A model generated the notes under the pieces. It was not told the DNA's origin and did not search any database. It was given only the letters and a program-made list of their open reading frames with translations. Of a stretch of DNA of 64,000 nt, positions 7,278 to 15,319 are shown piece by piece. Every line of letters begins with the position of its first letter. Positions within the stretch are counted from its first letter, which is position 1. Where the stretch lies: assembly GCA_020444045.1 (NCBI GenBank), contig JAHLLS010000017.1, positions 1-64,000 on the forward strand. Reading direction: 5' to 3'. Source of the stretch: Deltaproteobacteria bacterium. Its GTDB lineage: Bacteria; Desulfobacterota; Desulfobacteria; Desulfobacterales; UBA5852. The translations under genes were made by a program, and so were the position numbers.

Positions 7278-7556
7278 ATGATCAGATCATTCAAGTGCGA
7301 TAAAACCGCGGCGCTATCAAAAGGCAATCCGGTCAAACAGTTTGTAAATATTGCCAAGGTTGCAAGGCGCAAGCTCAGGCAGCTTGAAATCGCGAATCGA
7401 CTGGATGATTTGCGGGTACCGCCCGGCAATCGTCTTGAAGCGCTCAGGGGTAGTCGCGCTGGACAGCACAGTATTCGTATCAAAGATCAGTGGCGGCTTT
7501 GCTTTCGTTGGGCGGATTCCGGTGCGGAAGAAGTTGAAATTATTGATTACCATTGA
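7278..7556 (+). CDS. higB: HigB/RelE-superfamily mRNA interferase toxin
   Basis: 92 residues of the HigB 'killer' family: MIRSFKCDKTAAL at the start, RKLRQLEIANRLDDLRVPPGNRLEALRG in the middle and QHSIRIKDQWRLCFRWADSGAEEVEIIDYH at the end. The conserved basic residue and the C-terminal IKDQWRLCFRW..DYH strand form the RNase active face of the RelE fold. HigB cleaves ribosome-bound mRNA when not neutralised. It lies immediately behind an operator-promoter and 9 bp ahead of the antitoxin gene, the toxin-first order typical of higBA. Confidence 0.93.
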   Translation: MIRSFKCDKTAALSKGNPVKQFVNIAKVARRKLRQLEIANRLDDLRVPPGNRLEALRGSRAGQHSIRIKDQWRLCFRWADSGAEEVEIIDYH

Positions 7557-7565
7557 GGAGTCCAT

Positions 7566-7877
7566 ATGATGAAAAAACTTGACCCCATCACTCCGGGTGA
7601 GATCTTGCTGGAAGAATTTCTAAAGCCTATGGGGCTCAGCCAGTATCGGTTAGCCAAGGAAATCGGTGTCCCGGCTCAGCGTATCAGTGAAATTGTCGCG
7701 GGCAAGCGTTCGATAACGGCCGATACCGATTTGCGTTTATGCCGTTTTTTTGGCTTATCCAACGGCTACTGGCTGCGAGCGCAGGCGGCCCATGATACTG
7801 AGGTTGCCGAGAACACACTCGGGCCGTTATTAAAAAAGATCAAACCTTGGGCGGAGAACGTAACCCTGCACCGTTAA
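7566..7877 (+). CDS. higA: HigA antitoxin, XRE-type DNA-binding protein
   Basis: 103 residues. The HTH occupies ~15-65 (GEILLEEFLKPMGLSQYRLAKEIGVPAQRISEIVAGKRSITADTDLRL..FFG), the hallmark of the HigA subfamily. ATG 7566 (or 7569) is preceded by GAGGAG at 7555-7560. Family knowledge: HigA neutralises HigB and represses the operon by binding palindromes such as the GTAACGCGTTAC at 7256-7267. A full-length, intact partner for the upstream toxin. Confidence 0.93.
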   Translation: MMKKLDPITPGEILLEEFLKPMGLSQYRLAKEIGVPAQRISEIVAGKRSITADTDLRLCRFFGLSNGYWLRAQAAHDTEVAENTLGPLLKKIKPWAENVTLHR

Positions 7878-7961
7878 GCGTGAATAGCATTATCCCCGGT
7901 CGCAGCGGCACAGTACGAATTATCTTTTTAGTGCTCGCTCGAAATGAGGAAATTGAGCTTT

Positions 7962-8120
7962 ATGAAAGCTAAAGCATTAGACAAGAAGTTTGACGAAGGC
8001 CAAAGCATTTTGGGGCATCTGGACCTTTCAAAGGCAAAACGGCCGAAACGTTTCGCGTCACGGCGCCTGACCCAACGATCCCATCAACGTCGTTGCCGGA
8101 TCATAGCCCATCGGGCTTGA
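7962..8120 (+). pseudogene. Remnant of a BrnA/CopG-like antitoxin gene
   Basis: A 52-codon frame from ATG 7962. The first ~29 residues (MKAKALDKKFDEGQSILGHL, then DLSKAKRP) closely follow the N-terminal consensus of CopG/BrnA-type antitoxins (MKA.E.DKKFD.GED....LDLSKA.RP). After KRP the reading turns into Arg-rich nonsense and overlaps the end of the convergent PAS gene. The ribbon-helix-helix part and any BrnT toxin are missing. It sits next to an intact HigBA, a common graveyard position for toxin-antitoxin modules. Confidence 0.55.
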
Positions 8121-8709
8121 ACTCAAGCGTGGCGTCCGTCAATGTGCCGGTGGAAATGCACAGGTTGCCGATCTCTTCGATCACGGCCACATCCCGGACA
8201 AAAGCGGTCCCCTCTTTTTTGAGGATTTCGTAGACGCGCTCCCAGCGGCCCGCGATCTGCTCCTGCTGCCGCTCCTGCCGGGCGCGCTCGATGGGCACCC
8301 CCACCTTCTCCATGGCGCCGTCTTTCTGGTCGATCCTGGTAATCATGTCATCCGGAACAAAGATGCTGAACCCCACCTTGAGCACCTGCTGGGCTGAAAA
8401 ACCGGTGATTTTCTCGATGGCCGGATTGACATACACCATTTTGACTTCCTGGTGACGGCCGCGCTCCCAGATTGAAATATAGGGCGCATCCACCCGGTCG
8501 GTGGTCATCTGGTCGAGGAGATGGGCCACCAGTTTCAGGCTCAATCGCTTTTCCGCTTCCGGTTCGAGGGTTAGCCCGCTGCCTGCCAGAAAGCGCGGCA
8601 GTTGGCAGAACGCGATCAAACGGTCCAGTGTTTCCTGGAAGCCGGGGGTTTCCAGCAGGATGGTCGGGAATTCGACGATTTCATAGAGGGGGTACATTTC
8701 TTTTTCCAT
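8101..8709 (-). CDS. PAS-domain protein without an output domain
   Basis: 202 residues. The central part (~75-150) reads as a PAS domain: VYVNPAIEKITGFSAQQVLKVGFSIFVPDDMI, the usual 'NPA.E.iTGYs.eE..G' pattern. There is no kinase, cyclase or HTH domain. The N-terminal 70 residues contain RLSLKLVAHLLDQM and may be helical. ATG 8709 has GGTGAGGA 6-7 bases upstream. It could be a stand-alone sensor protein acting through a partner; none is evident in the neighbourhood. Confidence 0.75.
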   Translation of the reverse strand: MEKEMYPLYEIVEFPTILLETPGFQETLDRLIAFCQLPRFLAGSGLTLEPEAEKRLSLKLVAHLLDQMTTDRVDAPYISIWERGRHQEVKMVYVNPAIEKITGFSAQQVLKVGFSIFVPDDMITRIDQKDGAMEKVGVPIERARQERQQEQIAGRWERVYEILKKEGTAFVRDVAVIEEIGNLCISTGTLTDATLEFKPDGL

Positions 8710-8756
8710 GGGAGATCCTCACCAATCTTAATAGGCGTTGTGTGGAAGGAAAAAAC

Positions 8757-9125
8757 CTAACGACCGGGCAGCGTTACGGTTTGCGTGACACCGGAAAAGC
8801 CGTGCACGGAATCATGGGCGCGGACCACGACGGTGGTGATATCGTCCGGTATCGAAACGCCGGAAAGGTCGCGCGTAAACGGTTGTTCATCGACATGGGG
8901 GTGGTAAAGCGTGCGCGTCCCCAGCACGGTCCCGTCGGGATGCAGCACCTCCCAGCGGTCCGCATAGTGGTCCCAGCCCTCGTCGGTATGGTGGACCGTG
9001 ACGCTGAAGCGATACTGCCCGGGCCCGCTCACGGCAGCGGACACGGATGTCACATCCGCCGGACCGGCCGCCGCCGGGGTGGCAAGCAACAGGCCAAGCA
9101 GGCAAGCGAAAATCAGATGACGCAT
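8757..9125 (-). CDS. Small exported protein, function unknown
   Basis: 122 residues with a clear signal peptide (MRHLIFACLLGLLLATPAAAG; cleavage after AAA, ~residue 20). The mature part is a single beta-rich domain (SVSAAVSGPGQYRFSVTVHHTDEGWDHYADRWEVLHPDG) of the sort that recurs as a short periplasmic protein in proteobacteria. No catalytic motif is seen. It ends 48 bp from the start of the PAS gene and begins 18 bp after the DHH-CBS gene, so the three may be co-transcribed. Confidence 0.7.
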   Translation of the reverse strand: MRHLIFACLLGLLLATPAAAGPADVTSVSAAVSGPGQYRFSVTVHHTDEGWDHYADRWEVLHPDGTVLGTRTLYHPHVDEQPFTRDLSGVSIPDDITTVVVRAHDSVHGFSGVTQTVTLPGR

Positions 9126-9143
9126 GGGACCCCCTTTCGTCTG

Positions 9144-10442
9144 TTACTCGGGGAGCAGGTCGTAGAAATACAGCATGGCGTCCGAGCGGGTAACGATGCC
9201 GATCACCTTACCCTCCGCCACCACCGGCAGCCGCCCGACATCGTGTTTGACCATCAGGCCGACGGCCTGGGCCGGACTCTTGTCCGGGGTAATGGTCAGT
9301 ACCGTCGTTGTCATAAACGCTTTGACGGGCGCCTCGAGTTGCTTTTTTTTGCGAACGCGCTTGAAATCCCGCCGGGAAATCACGCCCTTCAGCTCGCCGT
9401 CATCGATCACCGGCAGGCCGGTGCAGCCTTTCTTGCGAAGCAGTTGGGCAACGTCCTCCATTGGGGCTTGCGATGTGACGCTCACCACCGGAAAAGACAT
9501 CAGGTCGCTCACCCGGACCGAGGCCTGCTGATTGCCTTCGATCAGGCCCAGCACCATTTCCTCGATGGCGGCGGGTTTGACCCCTTTCATCAGGGCCGAT
9601 CCGGCCCCCGGATGACCACCGCCCCCGAGATGGCGCATGACGGAACCGATGTTCAGTTCCTCCAGCCCGCTGCGCCCGATCACCATGCAGTGACCCCGCT
9701 CCGGATTGTAAAAAAAACCCACGGCAGCGTCCACGTTCAATACTTCCCGGATCAACCGCACCACGAGCGCCAGGCTGTCCACGTGTCCGCGGATTTCGAT
9801 ATGCGCAATACCGATGGAATAGCCGCTGACCTTCACACGCTGCGCGCTCTCCAGCATGGCGTGAAGTATTTTTTTCTGCTTTTCCCGGTAGGCCGGTCGC
9901 AGAACCCGTCCGACGATCGTCAAATCAGCGGCGTTTTCCAAGAGATAGGCGGCCGCCCGGGCATCTTCGGCCGTGGTGGAGGGAAAGGTCAACCGGCCGG
10001 TATCTTCGTACAGCCCCGTGAGAAACAGGGTCGCCTGGATCGGCGTCAGGGCTATGCCGTTGGCCTGCAGCTCCCGCACCAGCAGCGTGATGCAGGCGCC
10101 GATGGCTTCCTGGCAGATTTCCGGGGTCTCGATATCGCCCTGCCCCGGATGATGATCCCAGATGCGTATCGCGAGATCTTCCCGGTCCTGCAAGCGGGCA
10201 AGGCCGTCCAAGCGCTTCCATTGGGCCACATCGACCACGAACAACCGGCGGACCGCGTCCAGGTCGATGTCTGCCGCAATATGCGTATCGAAAACATCCT
10301 TGTGCACCGACAGGAAGGCTTTCACATTGGGATTGAGCGCCTTGGGCAGCACCGCAAGGGTGCCGGGATGCAGAAGCGTTACCGCTACAACCGACGCCAG
10401 GCCGTCGAAATCACAATTTTTATGCGTTGTTACAATTTGCAC
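9144..10442 (-). CDS. DHH/DHHA1 phosphoesterase with tandem CBS domains
   Basis: 432 residues. DHH domain ~1-165: TTHKNCDFDGLAS (metal-binding Asp), VVDV, and the signature WDHHPGQGD; then TGLYEDTGRLTFPST. DHHA1 region ~230-300, with GGGGHPGAGSA. Two CBS domains occupy ~310-430 (DLMSFPVVSVTSQAPMED and FMTTTVLTITPDKSPA). This is the N-terminal architecture of the DHH-CBS A-adding tRNA nucleotidyltransferases, but the polymerase domain is absent and the frame ends cleanly after the second CBS. It may act as a nanoRNase or cyclic-dinucleotide phosphodiesterase gated by adenine nucleotides; substrate not determinable here. Confidence 0.88.
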   Translation of the reverse strand: MQIVTTHKNCDFDGLASVVAVTLLHPGTLAVLPKALNPNVKAFLSVHKDVFDTHIAADIDLDAVRRLFVVDVAQWKRLDGLARLQDREDLAIRIWDHHPGQGDIETPEICQEAIGACITLLVRELQANGIALTPIQATLFLTGLYEDTGRLTFPSTTAEDARAAAYLLENAADLTIVGRVLRPAYREKQKKILHAMLESAQRVKVSGYSIGIAHIEIRGHVDSLALVVRLIREVLNVDAAVGFFYNPERGHCMVIGRSGLEELNIGSVMRHLGGGGHPGAGSALMKGVKPAAIEEMVLGLIEGNQQASVRVSDLMSFPVVSVTSQAPMEDVAQLLRKKGCTGLPVIDDGELKGVISRRDFKRVRKKKQLEAPVKAFMTTTVLTITPDKSPAQAVGLMVKHDVGRLPVVAEGKVIGIVTRSDAMLYFYDLLPE

Positions 10443-10462
10443 CCTGAACGATTTCCAGAGAG

Positions 10463-11305
10463 TTATGAATTCAAAGATGAATCCGCCGGTTTCTCCAGGT
10501 CGGATGGCGGCGACGATTCCGGAATGATGTCGCCTTCCCAGGTCACCAACCCGCCATTCTCACCCTGGGCGAGTTTTTTGGGCAGGATCGTGCCATGCTT
10601 GAATTCCAGTTCCAGGCGGTGTTTCTCCACTTCCGTCTGGCTCTCGATATGCTTGCGGGCCAGAAGGTAGCGCAGATAAATGACCCAGATCAGCAGCCCC
10701 AAACAGATGGCCGCGGCGGCCAGAAAAAACCATTTATAGCGAATGAGGGTGTCGATACTCAGGCGCCCGACATACACGATCACGTTGGGAACGACCCAGT
10801 AGGCCAAAATCCCCATCAACAGTAAAAAGCCGATGATAAAAATGTTGTAGCGGCTGACCCGAAGTAAAAACCGTTCGAGCCGGCTGCCCCCCTCCGGATC
10901 GCCGGCCGTGGCCGCGGCGGCCAGTTGCTCGGGATAGAAAACCGCCAGATAGACCCGGACCACAAAAGCGAAGAGCAGAATGCCGCCCACCGGCAGCCCG
11001 AAAGCGGCGACAAACCAGGCCCGAAACGGAAACGGCACCTCACGCGACACCAGGCTGAGCCGGTATTGATCCAATGATCCGAAATTCTGCTCGAAATAAT
11101 ATTTATCGAATTGACTGAGGTTGTTCCCGTCGGATTCGTAAATGACGTCGCCGGCCACGTTTTTCACCTGAATGACGGATTTGTTGCCGGATTTCATCGC
11201 GGCCAGGATGAAAATCTCAAGCTCGATCAGCAGCAGCCCCACGGCGATCACGATAAACAGGGTGCGGTTTTCCCTGATGATGCCCATGAGGTTTTTTTTT
11301 GACAT
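10463..11305 (-). CDS. Four-helix integral membrane protein, function unknown
   Basis: 280 residues from ATG 11305, which has AAGGACA ~8 bases upstream; an upstream in-frame ATG at 11338 is less likely. Hydrophobic segments lie near residues 14-35, 95-120, 150-180 and 185-210. The loop between the first two (~36-94) carries SVIQVKNVAGDVIYESDGNN and is probably periplasmic. The cytoplasmic tail (~210-280) is charged and contains RKHIESQTEVEKHRLELEFK, a likely coiled coil. I do not recognise a named family. Upstream of the DHH-CBS gene by 20 bp, hence probably one operon with it. Confidence 0.7.
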   Translation of the reverse strand: MSKKNLMGIIRENRTLFIVIAVGLLLIELEIFILAAMKSGNKSVIQVKNVAGDVIYESDGNNLSQFDKYYFEQNFGSLDQYRLSLVSREVPFPFRAWFVAAFGLPVGGILLFAFVVRVYLAVFYPEQLAAAATAGDPEGGSRLERFLLRVSRYNIFIIGFLLLMGILAYWVVPNVIVYVGRLSIDTLIRYKWFFLAAAAICLGLLIWVIYLRYLLARKHIESQTEVEKHRLELEFKHGTILPKKLAQGENGGLVTWEGDIIPESSPPSDLEKPADSSLNS

Positions 11306-11433
11306 TTGGGTGTCCTTCTGGTTGTATGGAGCGCTCATTTTCGATCCACCCGGGGGCCCTTGGTCCAGCTCGGATTCAATACCATAAGGCTGCTGTTCAG
11401 CACAACCGGATAGCCGTCAGGGAGAGAAGACCT

Positions 11434-12453
11434 GTGGAAACGATTCGCGCCACAGCAAGAAAGCACATGAAGGGCTACTGCCGGGTCTGCCCGGTCTGCG
11501 ATGGTGTGGCCTGTGCCGGCGAAGTGCCCGGTATGGGAGGCTTGGGCACCGGCGCCGCCTTCCGTGCCAACCTGGCTTCGCTGGCCGCCTTGCGCCTCAA
11601 CATGCGCCTGATCCATGATGCGGATTCCCCGGATCCGGCAACCACCTTCCTCGGGCAAGCCCTGGACCTTCCGGTCATGGCCGCTCCCATCGGGGGCGTT
11701 TCCTTCAACATGGGCGGTGCCCTATCAGAAGACGACTACATTCTGGCCAAACTCAAAGGCTGCCGGGAACGGGGTATCCTGGGATGCACCGGGGACGGTG
11801 TTCCGCCCTTCATTCATGAGGCGGCCTTTGCGGCCATCCGGGCCTTGGAGGGCAAAGGCATTCCCTTTATCAAGCCATGGGAAGACGAAGCGCTGTTCCG
11901 CAAACTGGCGCAGGCCGTCGCCACCGGCGCGCCCCTCGTGGGCATGGATATCGATGCCGCCGGACTGGTCACCCTCCGTCAGATGGGGCACCCCGTCGGC
12001 CCGAAGTCACCGGCTAAAATGAAGGCAATCATTGAAAGTGTACCGGTTCCCTTTATTCTCAAAGGCATCATGACGGCGGATCAGGCCCGTCTGGCCGTGG
12101 ATGTCGGTGCGGCCGCCATCGTCGTCTCCAATCATGGCGGCCGGGTTCTGGATCACGCCCCGGGCGCGGCCGAAGTGCTGCCGGAAATCGCCGCGGCGGT
12201 CAATGGGCAGATCGGCATCCTGGCCGACGGCGGCATCCGGTCCGGTGTCGATGTGCTCAAAATGGTGGCCCTGGGGGCGGATGCCGTCTTGATCGGACGG
12301 CCGTTTTCGGTCGCCACCGTCGGCGGCGGCCTGGACGGCGTCACGGCCTATATCGATCAGATTAAAACCGAATTTGTATCGGCCATGGTCCTTACCGGTT
12401 GCCGCGATATCGGATCCATTGACCGGGATATTCTAAGACCCACTGCCGGTTGA
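11434..12453 (+). CDS. FMN-dependent alpha-hydroxyacid oxidoreductase (anaerobe type)
   Basis: 339 residues from GTG 11434 (GGGAGAGA upstream). The N-terminus has the cysteine cluster CRVCPVCDGVACAGEVPGMGG, found in clostridial and deltaproteobacterial members. The TIM-barrel FMN motifs follow: VMAAPIGG, FILKGIMTADQARLAVDVGAAAIVVSNHGGR (substrate Lys and catalytic His) and GILADGGIRSGVDVLKMVALGADAVLIGRP (phosphate binding). The family oxidises 2-hydroxy acids such as lactate; the true substrate and electron acceptor here are unknown. The cysteines could bind an iron-sulfur or zinc centre. Followed by the ACT gene after 28 bp, probably an operon. Confidence 0.88.
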   Translation: METIRATARKHMKGYCRVCPVCDGVACAGEVPGMGGLGTGAAFRANLASLAALRLNMRLIHDADSPDPATTFLGQALDLPVMAAPIGGVSFNMGGALSEDDYILAKLKGCRERGILGCTGDGVPPFIHEAAFAAIRALEGKGIPFIKPWEDEALFRKLAQAVATGAPLVGMDIDAAGLVTLRQMGHPVGPKSPAKMKAIIESVPVPFILKGIMTADQARLAVDVGAAAIVVSNHGGRVLDHAPGAAEVLPEIAAAVNGQIGILADGGIRSGVDVLKMVALGADAVLIGRPFSVATVGGGLDGVTAYIDQIKTEFVSAMVLTGCRDIGSIDRDILRPTAG

Positions 12454-12481
12454 ATCGCCTCCGGCCGTTAGGACGTACCTC

Positions 12482-13036
12482 ATGAAAAAAGTCATCATTT
12501 CAGTTCTCGGCAATGATCGCCCCGGCATCATTGCCGCGGTCTCACAGCTGTTGTATGAAAACGACAGCAATATCGAGAACGTCAGCCAGACCAGCCTGCA
12601 GTCCGAGTTCGCCGGTATTTTCATCGCCACCGTACCGGCCGCCATGGCGCTGCCCACGCTGGAAGGCAAGATGACGGGCATTTTGAGTCCCATGGGACTC
12701 CAGGTCCATGTCAAGCCGATGGAGCCCCGCCATGAGGCCGTCAATGGCTTGATGGGCGAATCCTTTGTCATTACCACCCGTGGCCCCGACCAGAAAGGCC
12801 TTGTGGCCCGTGTCACGGAAATCATCGCCGCGCACAAGGTCAATATCACCAATTGCCAGGCCGTATTCAAAGGCGGTGATGATCCCAACAGCAACATCAT
12901 GATCTATGAGGTGGACATACCGCCCCAGGCCGACCAGCAGGCCCTGTTCCAGGATCTCAGACAAAAAGGGGCCGAACTGAATCTTCAGGTGAGCATTCAG
13001 CACCGTGATATTTTTATGACCCTGAACCGCATCTGA
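12482..13036 (+). CDS. Tandem ACT-domain regulatory protein (GcvR-like)
   Basis: 184 residues with two ACT domains: ~1-75 (KKVIISVLGNDRPGIIAAVSQLL) and ~95-175 (SFVITTRGPDQKGLVARVTEIIAAHKVNITN). The GNDRPGI and GPDQKGL loops are the ligand-binding turns. No DNA-binding or enzymatic domain is present, so it probably works by binding an amino acid and a partner protein, as GcvR does with GcvA. It lies just upstream of the UPF0210 gene, the usual conserved pair. Confidence 0.88.
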   Translation: MKKVIISVLGNDRPGIIAAVSQLLYENDSNIENVSQTSLQSEFAGIFIATVPAAMALPTLEGKMTGILSPMGLQVHVKPMEPRHEAVNGLMGESFVITTRGPDQKGLVARVTEIIAAHKVNITNCQAVFKGGDDPNSNIMIYEVDIPPQADQQALFQDLRQKGAELNLQVSIQHRDIFMTLNRI

Positions 13037-13085
13037 CAAGGCCAGCAGCGCCTATGCCGTTAACCGACCCCCAAAAAAAGATAGG

Positions 13086-13104
13086 CTTCCGCTGAACGCG
13101 GAAG
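13086..13104 (+). promoter_or_regulatory. Hairpin masking the ribosome binding site of the UPF0210 gene
   Basis: CTTCCGC-TGAAC-GCGGAAG is a perfect 7-bp stem with a 5-base loop. Its right arm contains the only Shine-Dalgarno-like sequence (GGAAG, 13100-13104) for ATG 13114. It could reduce or regulate translation of the downstream gene. Confidence 0.55.
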
Positions 13105-13113
13105 ACGGACCAT

Positions 13114-14487
13114 ATGCTGACAAGTAGAGAAATCGTAGCCACGCTGGAAATGCTTCAGAGCGAACACCTCGATCTGCGGACCGTCACATTGGGCATCAAC
13201 CTGATGGACTGCGTCAGTGACGATCTTGAAAAATTGTGCCGCAATATCCGCAACAAAATCAAAACGCTGGCACGCAACCTGGTCCCGGCCTGCAATCAGA
13301 TCAGCGACAAGTACGGCATTCCCGTCGTCAACAAGCGCATTTCCGTCAGCCCCATTGCGATCGTCGCGGCGCCGTTCAATTCCCGTCAGATGACAACGGT
13401 GGCGCAAACCCTGAACGATGTGGCGGCCGAGGTCAATGTGGATTTTATCGGTGGCTTTTCCGCATTGGTCGAAAAAGGCCTGGCCAACGGGGACCGTTCC
13501 CTGATCGAGGCCATTCCCGACGCCCTGGCCCAGACCGAGCGGGTCTGCGCCTCGGTGAATGTTGCGAGTACCCGGGCCGGCATCAATATGGACGCGGTGC
13601 TGATGATGGGCGAAGTCGTCAAAGCCGCGGCTGAAAAGACCGCCGAAAAGGACGGTCTGGCCGCCGCCAAACTCTGCGTCTTTGCCAATATCCCTCAGGA
13701 TGTGCCCTTCATGGCCGGCGCCTATCTGGGCATCGGCGAACCGGACGCGGTCATCAATGTGGGCGTCAGCGGCCCCGGTGTCGTCCGCAAAGCCATCGAT
13801 CGGGCCCTGGAGCAGCACCCGGGCTGGGATCTGGGACAGATTTCCGAACTTATCAAACGGACGGCCTATAAAGTCACCCGCGTGGGAGAATTGATCGGAC
13901 GGGAGGTGGCGGACAGCATCGGGATTGAATTCGGAGCCGTCGATCTCAGCCTGGCGCCGACTCCCAACGTGGGGGATAGTGTGGGAGAGATATTCCAGAG
14001 CCTGGGCCTTCGCAGCATCGGGGTGCCCGGCAGCACTGCTGCCCTGGCCATGTTGAACGACGCCATCAAAAAAGGCGGCGCCTTTGCCAGTTCGCATGTG
14101 GGGGGGCTGAGCGGGGCTTTCATTCCGGTCAGTGAAGATCTCAATATTGCCGAGGCGGCGCGCAACGGATATCTAACGATCGAAAAGCTGGAGGCTATGA
14201 CGAGTGTCTGCTCCGTCGGGCTCGACATGGTGGCCATACCGGGCGACACCACGACGGAAACCATCGCCGCCATGATCGCCGACGAAATGGCCATCGGGGT
14301 CATCAACGCCAAAACCACGGCCACACGACTGATCCCGGTGCCCGGCAAAAAAGCCGGCGAAAACGCTTTTTTCGGGGGGCTGCTGGGGCATTCGGTGATC
14401 ATGCCGGTCAATAACGCCCAGGGAGACAATCCGTTTGTGTTGCACGGCGGTCGGATTCCCGCCCCCATTCACAGCATGAAAAACTGA
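13114..14487 (+). CDS. UPF0210 / PFL (DUF711) family protein
   Basis: 457 residues, the normal length of the UPF0210 family. The beginning (MLTSREIVATLEMLQSEHLDLRTVTLGINLMDC) and the glycine-rich C-terminal block (GGLSGAFIPVSEDLNIAEAA; LGHSVIMPVNNAQGDNPF) are family hallmarks. The fold belongs to the glycyl-radical/PFL-like superfamily, but it lacks the glycyl-radical loop and its activity is undetermined. The pairing with an ACT protein is conserved in many anaerobes and suggests an amino-acid-linked role. Convergent with the ABC ATPase gene that follows, only 37 bp away. Confidence 0.9.
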   Translation: MLTSREIVATLEMLQSEHLDLRTVTLGINLMDCVSDDLEKLCRNIRNKIKTLARNLVPACNQISDKYGIPVVNKRISVSPIAIVAAPFNSRQMTTVAQTLNDVAAEVNVDFIGGFSALVEKGLANGDRSLIEAIPDALAQTERVCASVNVASTRAGINMDAVLMMGEVVKAAAEKTAEKDGLAAAKLCVFANIPQDVPFMAGAYLGIGEPDAVINVGVSGPGVVRKAIDRALEQHPGWDLGQISELIKRTAYKVTRVGELIGREVADSIGIEFGAVDLSLAPTPNVGDSVGEIFQSLGLRSIGVPGSTAALAMLNDAIKKGGAFASSHVGGLSGAFIPVSEDLNIAEAARNGYLTIEKLEAMTSVCSVGLDMVAIPGDTTTETIAAMIADEMAIGVINAKTTATRLIPVPGKKAGENAFFGGLLGHSVIMPVNNAQGDNPFVLHGGRIPAPIHSMKN

Positions 14488-14524
14488 ATCGACCGCTGGC
14501 ACATGCCCGTCGCGGATCGTGCCG

Positions 14525-15319
14525 TCAGCACAACAAGGCGCGATCCGAAGCAAACGCCTCGCCCTGGGCCGTGTAAAACTGTGCCAGCAAATCCTCGACA
14601 GTCAAATTCTTTTTCTCTTCACCGCTGACATCCAGGATAATGCGGCCCTGATGGAGCATCACCAGACGGTTACCGTAGGCCAGGGCCTGGGCCATGTTGT
14701 GGGTGACCATCATCGTGGTCAGCTGTTTGATGGCGACGATCTGCCCGGTCAATTCAAGAATCTGCCGCGCGGTTTTCGGGTCCAGGGCCGCCGTGTGTTC
14801 ATCGAGGAGCAGCACTTCCGGCTCGATCAGGGTGGCCATGACCATGGTCAAGGCTTGCCGCTGGCCACCCGAAAGGAGTCCCACCGACGCCTTTAAACGG
14901 TCTTCGAGTCCCAGTCCGAGGATCTGCAGTTGCTCCCTGAAAAACCCGCGATCCTGCTGTTTGACGCCGAGACTCAATCCCCGCCCCTGTCCCCGCTTGA
15001 ACGACAAGGCCATATTCTGCTCGATGCTGAGGGAGGCGCAGGTCCCCACCAGCGGATCCTGGAATACCCGGCCGATGCAGGCGGCCCGCCGGTGCTCCGG
15101 CCAGTCCGTGACATTACGGCCGCCAATCCACATCTGCCCTTCATCCGCCCGATGTACGCCGGCCAATCCATTGAGAAGCGTCGATTTGCCGGCGCCGTTG
15201 GATCCGATCAGGGTCACAAAGTCGCCTTTAGCAAGGTGCAGATCGACCTGGTCGAGTGCACGGATTTCGTTCACGCCGCCGCGGTGAAAATACTGCGTGT
15301 ATCCCTCGATGCGGATCAT
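14525..15319 (-). CDS. ABC transporter ATP-binding protein
   Basis: 264 residues. Walker A LIGSNGAGKSTLL (~39-51), signature LLSGGQRQALTMVMA, Walker B VLLLDEHTAALD, switch His in MMVTHN. ATG 15319 overlaps the permease stop as ATGA, so it is translationally coupled; a GTG 12 bases earlier (15331) is less likely. Forms the energy unit of the three-gene importer at 14525-17194. Confidence 0.92.
   Translation of the reverse strand: MIRIEGYTQYFHRGGVNEIRALDQVDLHLAKGDFVTLIGSNGAGKSTLLNGLAGVHRADEGQMWIGGRNVTDWPEHRRAACIGRVFQDPLVGTCASLSIEQNMALSFKRGQGRGLSLGVKQQDRGFFREQLQILGLGLEDRLKASVGLLSGGQRQALTMVMATLIEPEVLLLDEHTAALDPKTARQILELTGQIVAIKQLTTMMVTHNMAQALAYGNRLVMLHQGRIILDVSGEEKKNLTVEDLLAQFYTAQGEAFASDRALLC

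Noticed and set aside
8472..10670. Long plus-strand open frame opposite the PAS and DHH-CBS genes
   Set aside because: It covers three well-supported minus-strand genes; its translation is Arg/His/Gly-rich with no domain, as expected of an antisense frame in GC-rich coding DNA.
13060..14097. Minus-strand frame opposite UPF0210
   Set aside because: Antisense to a full-length conserved gene; low-complexity His/Gly-rich translation.
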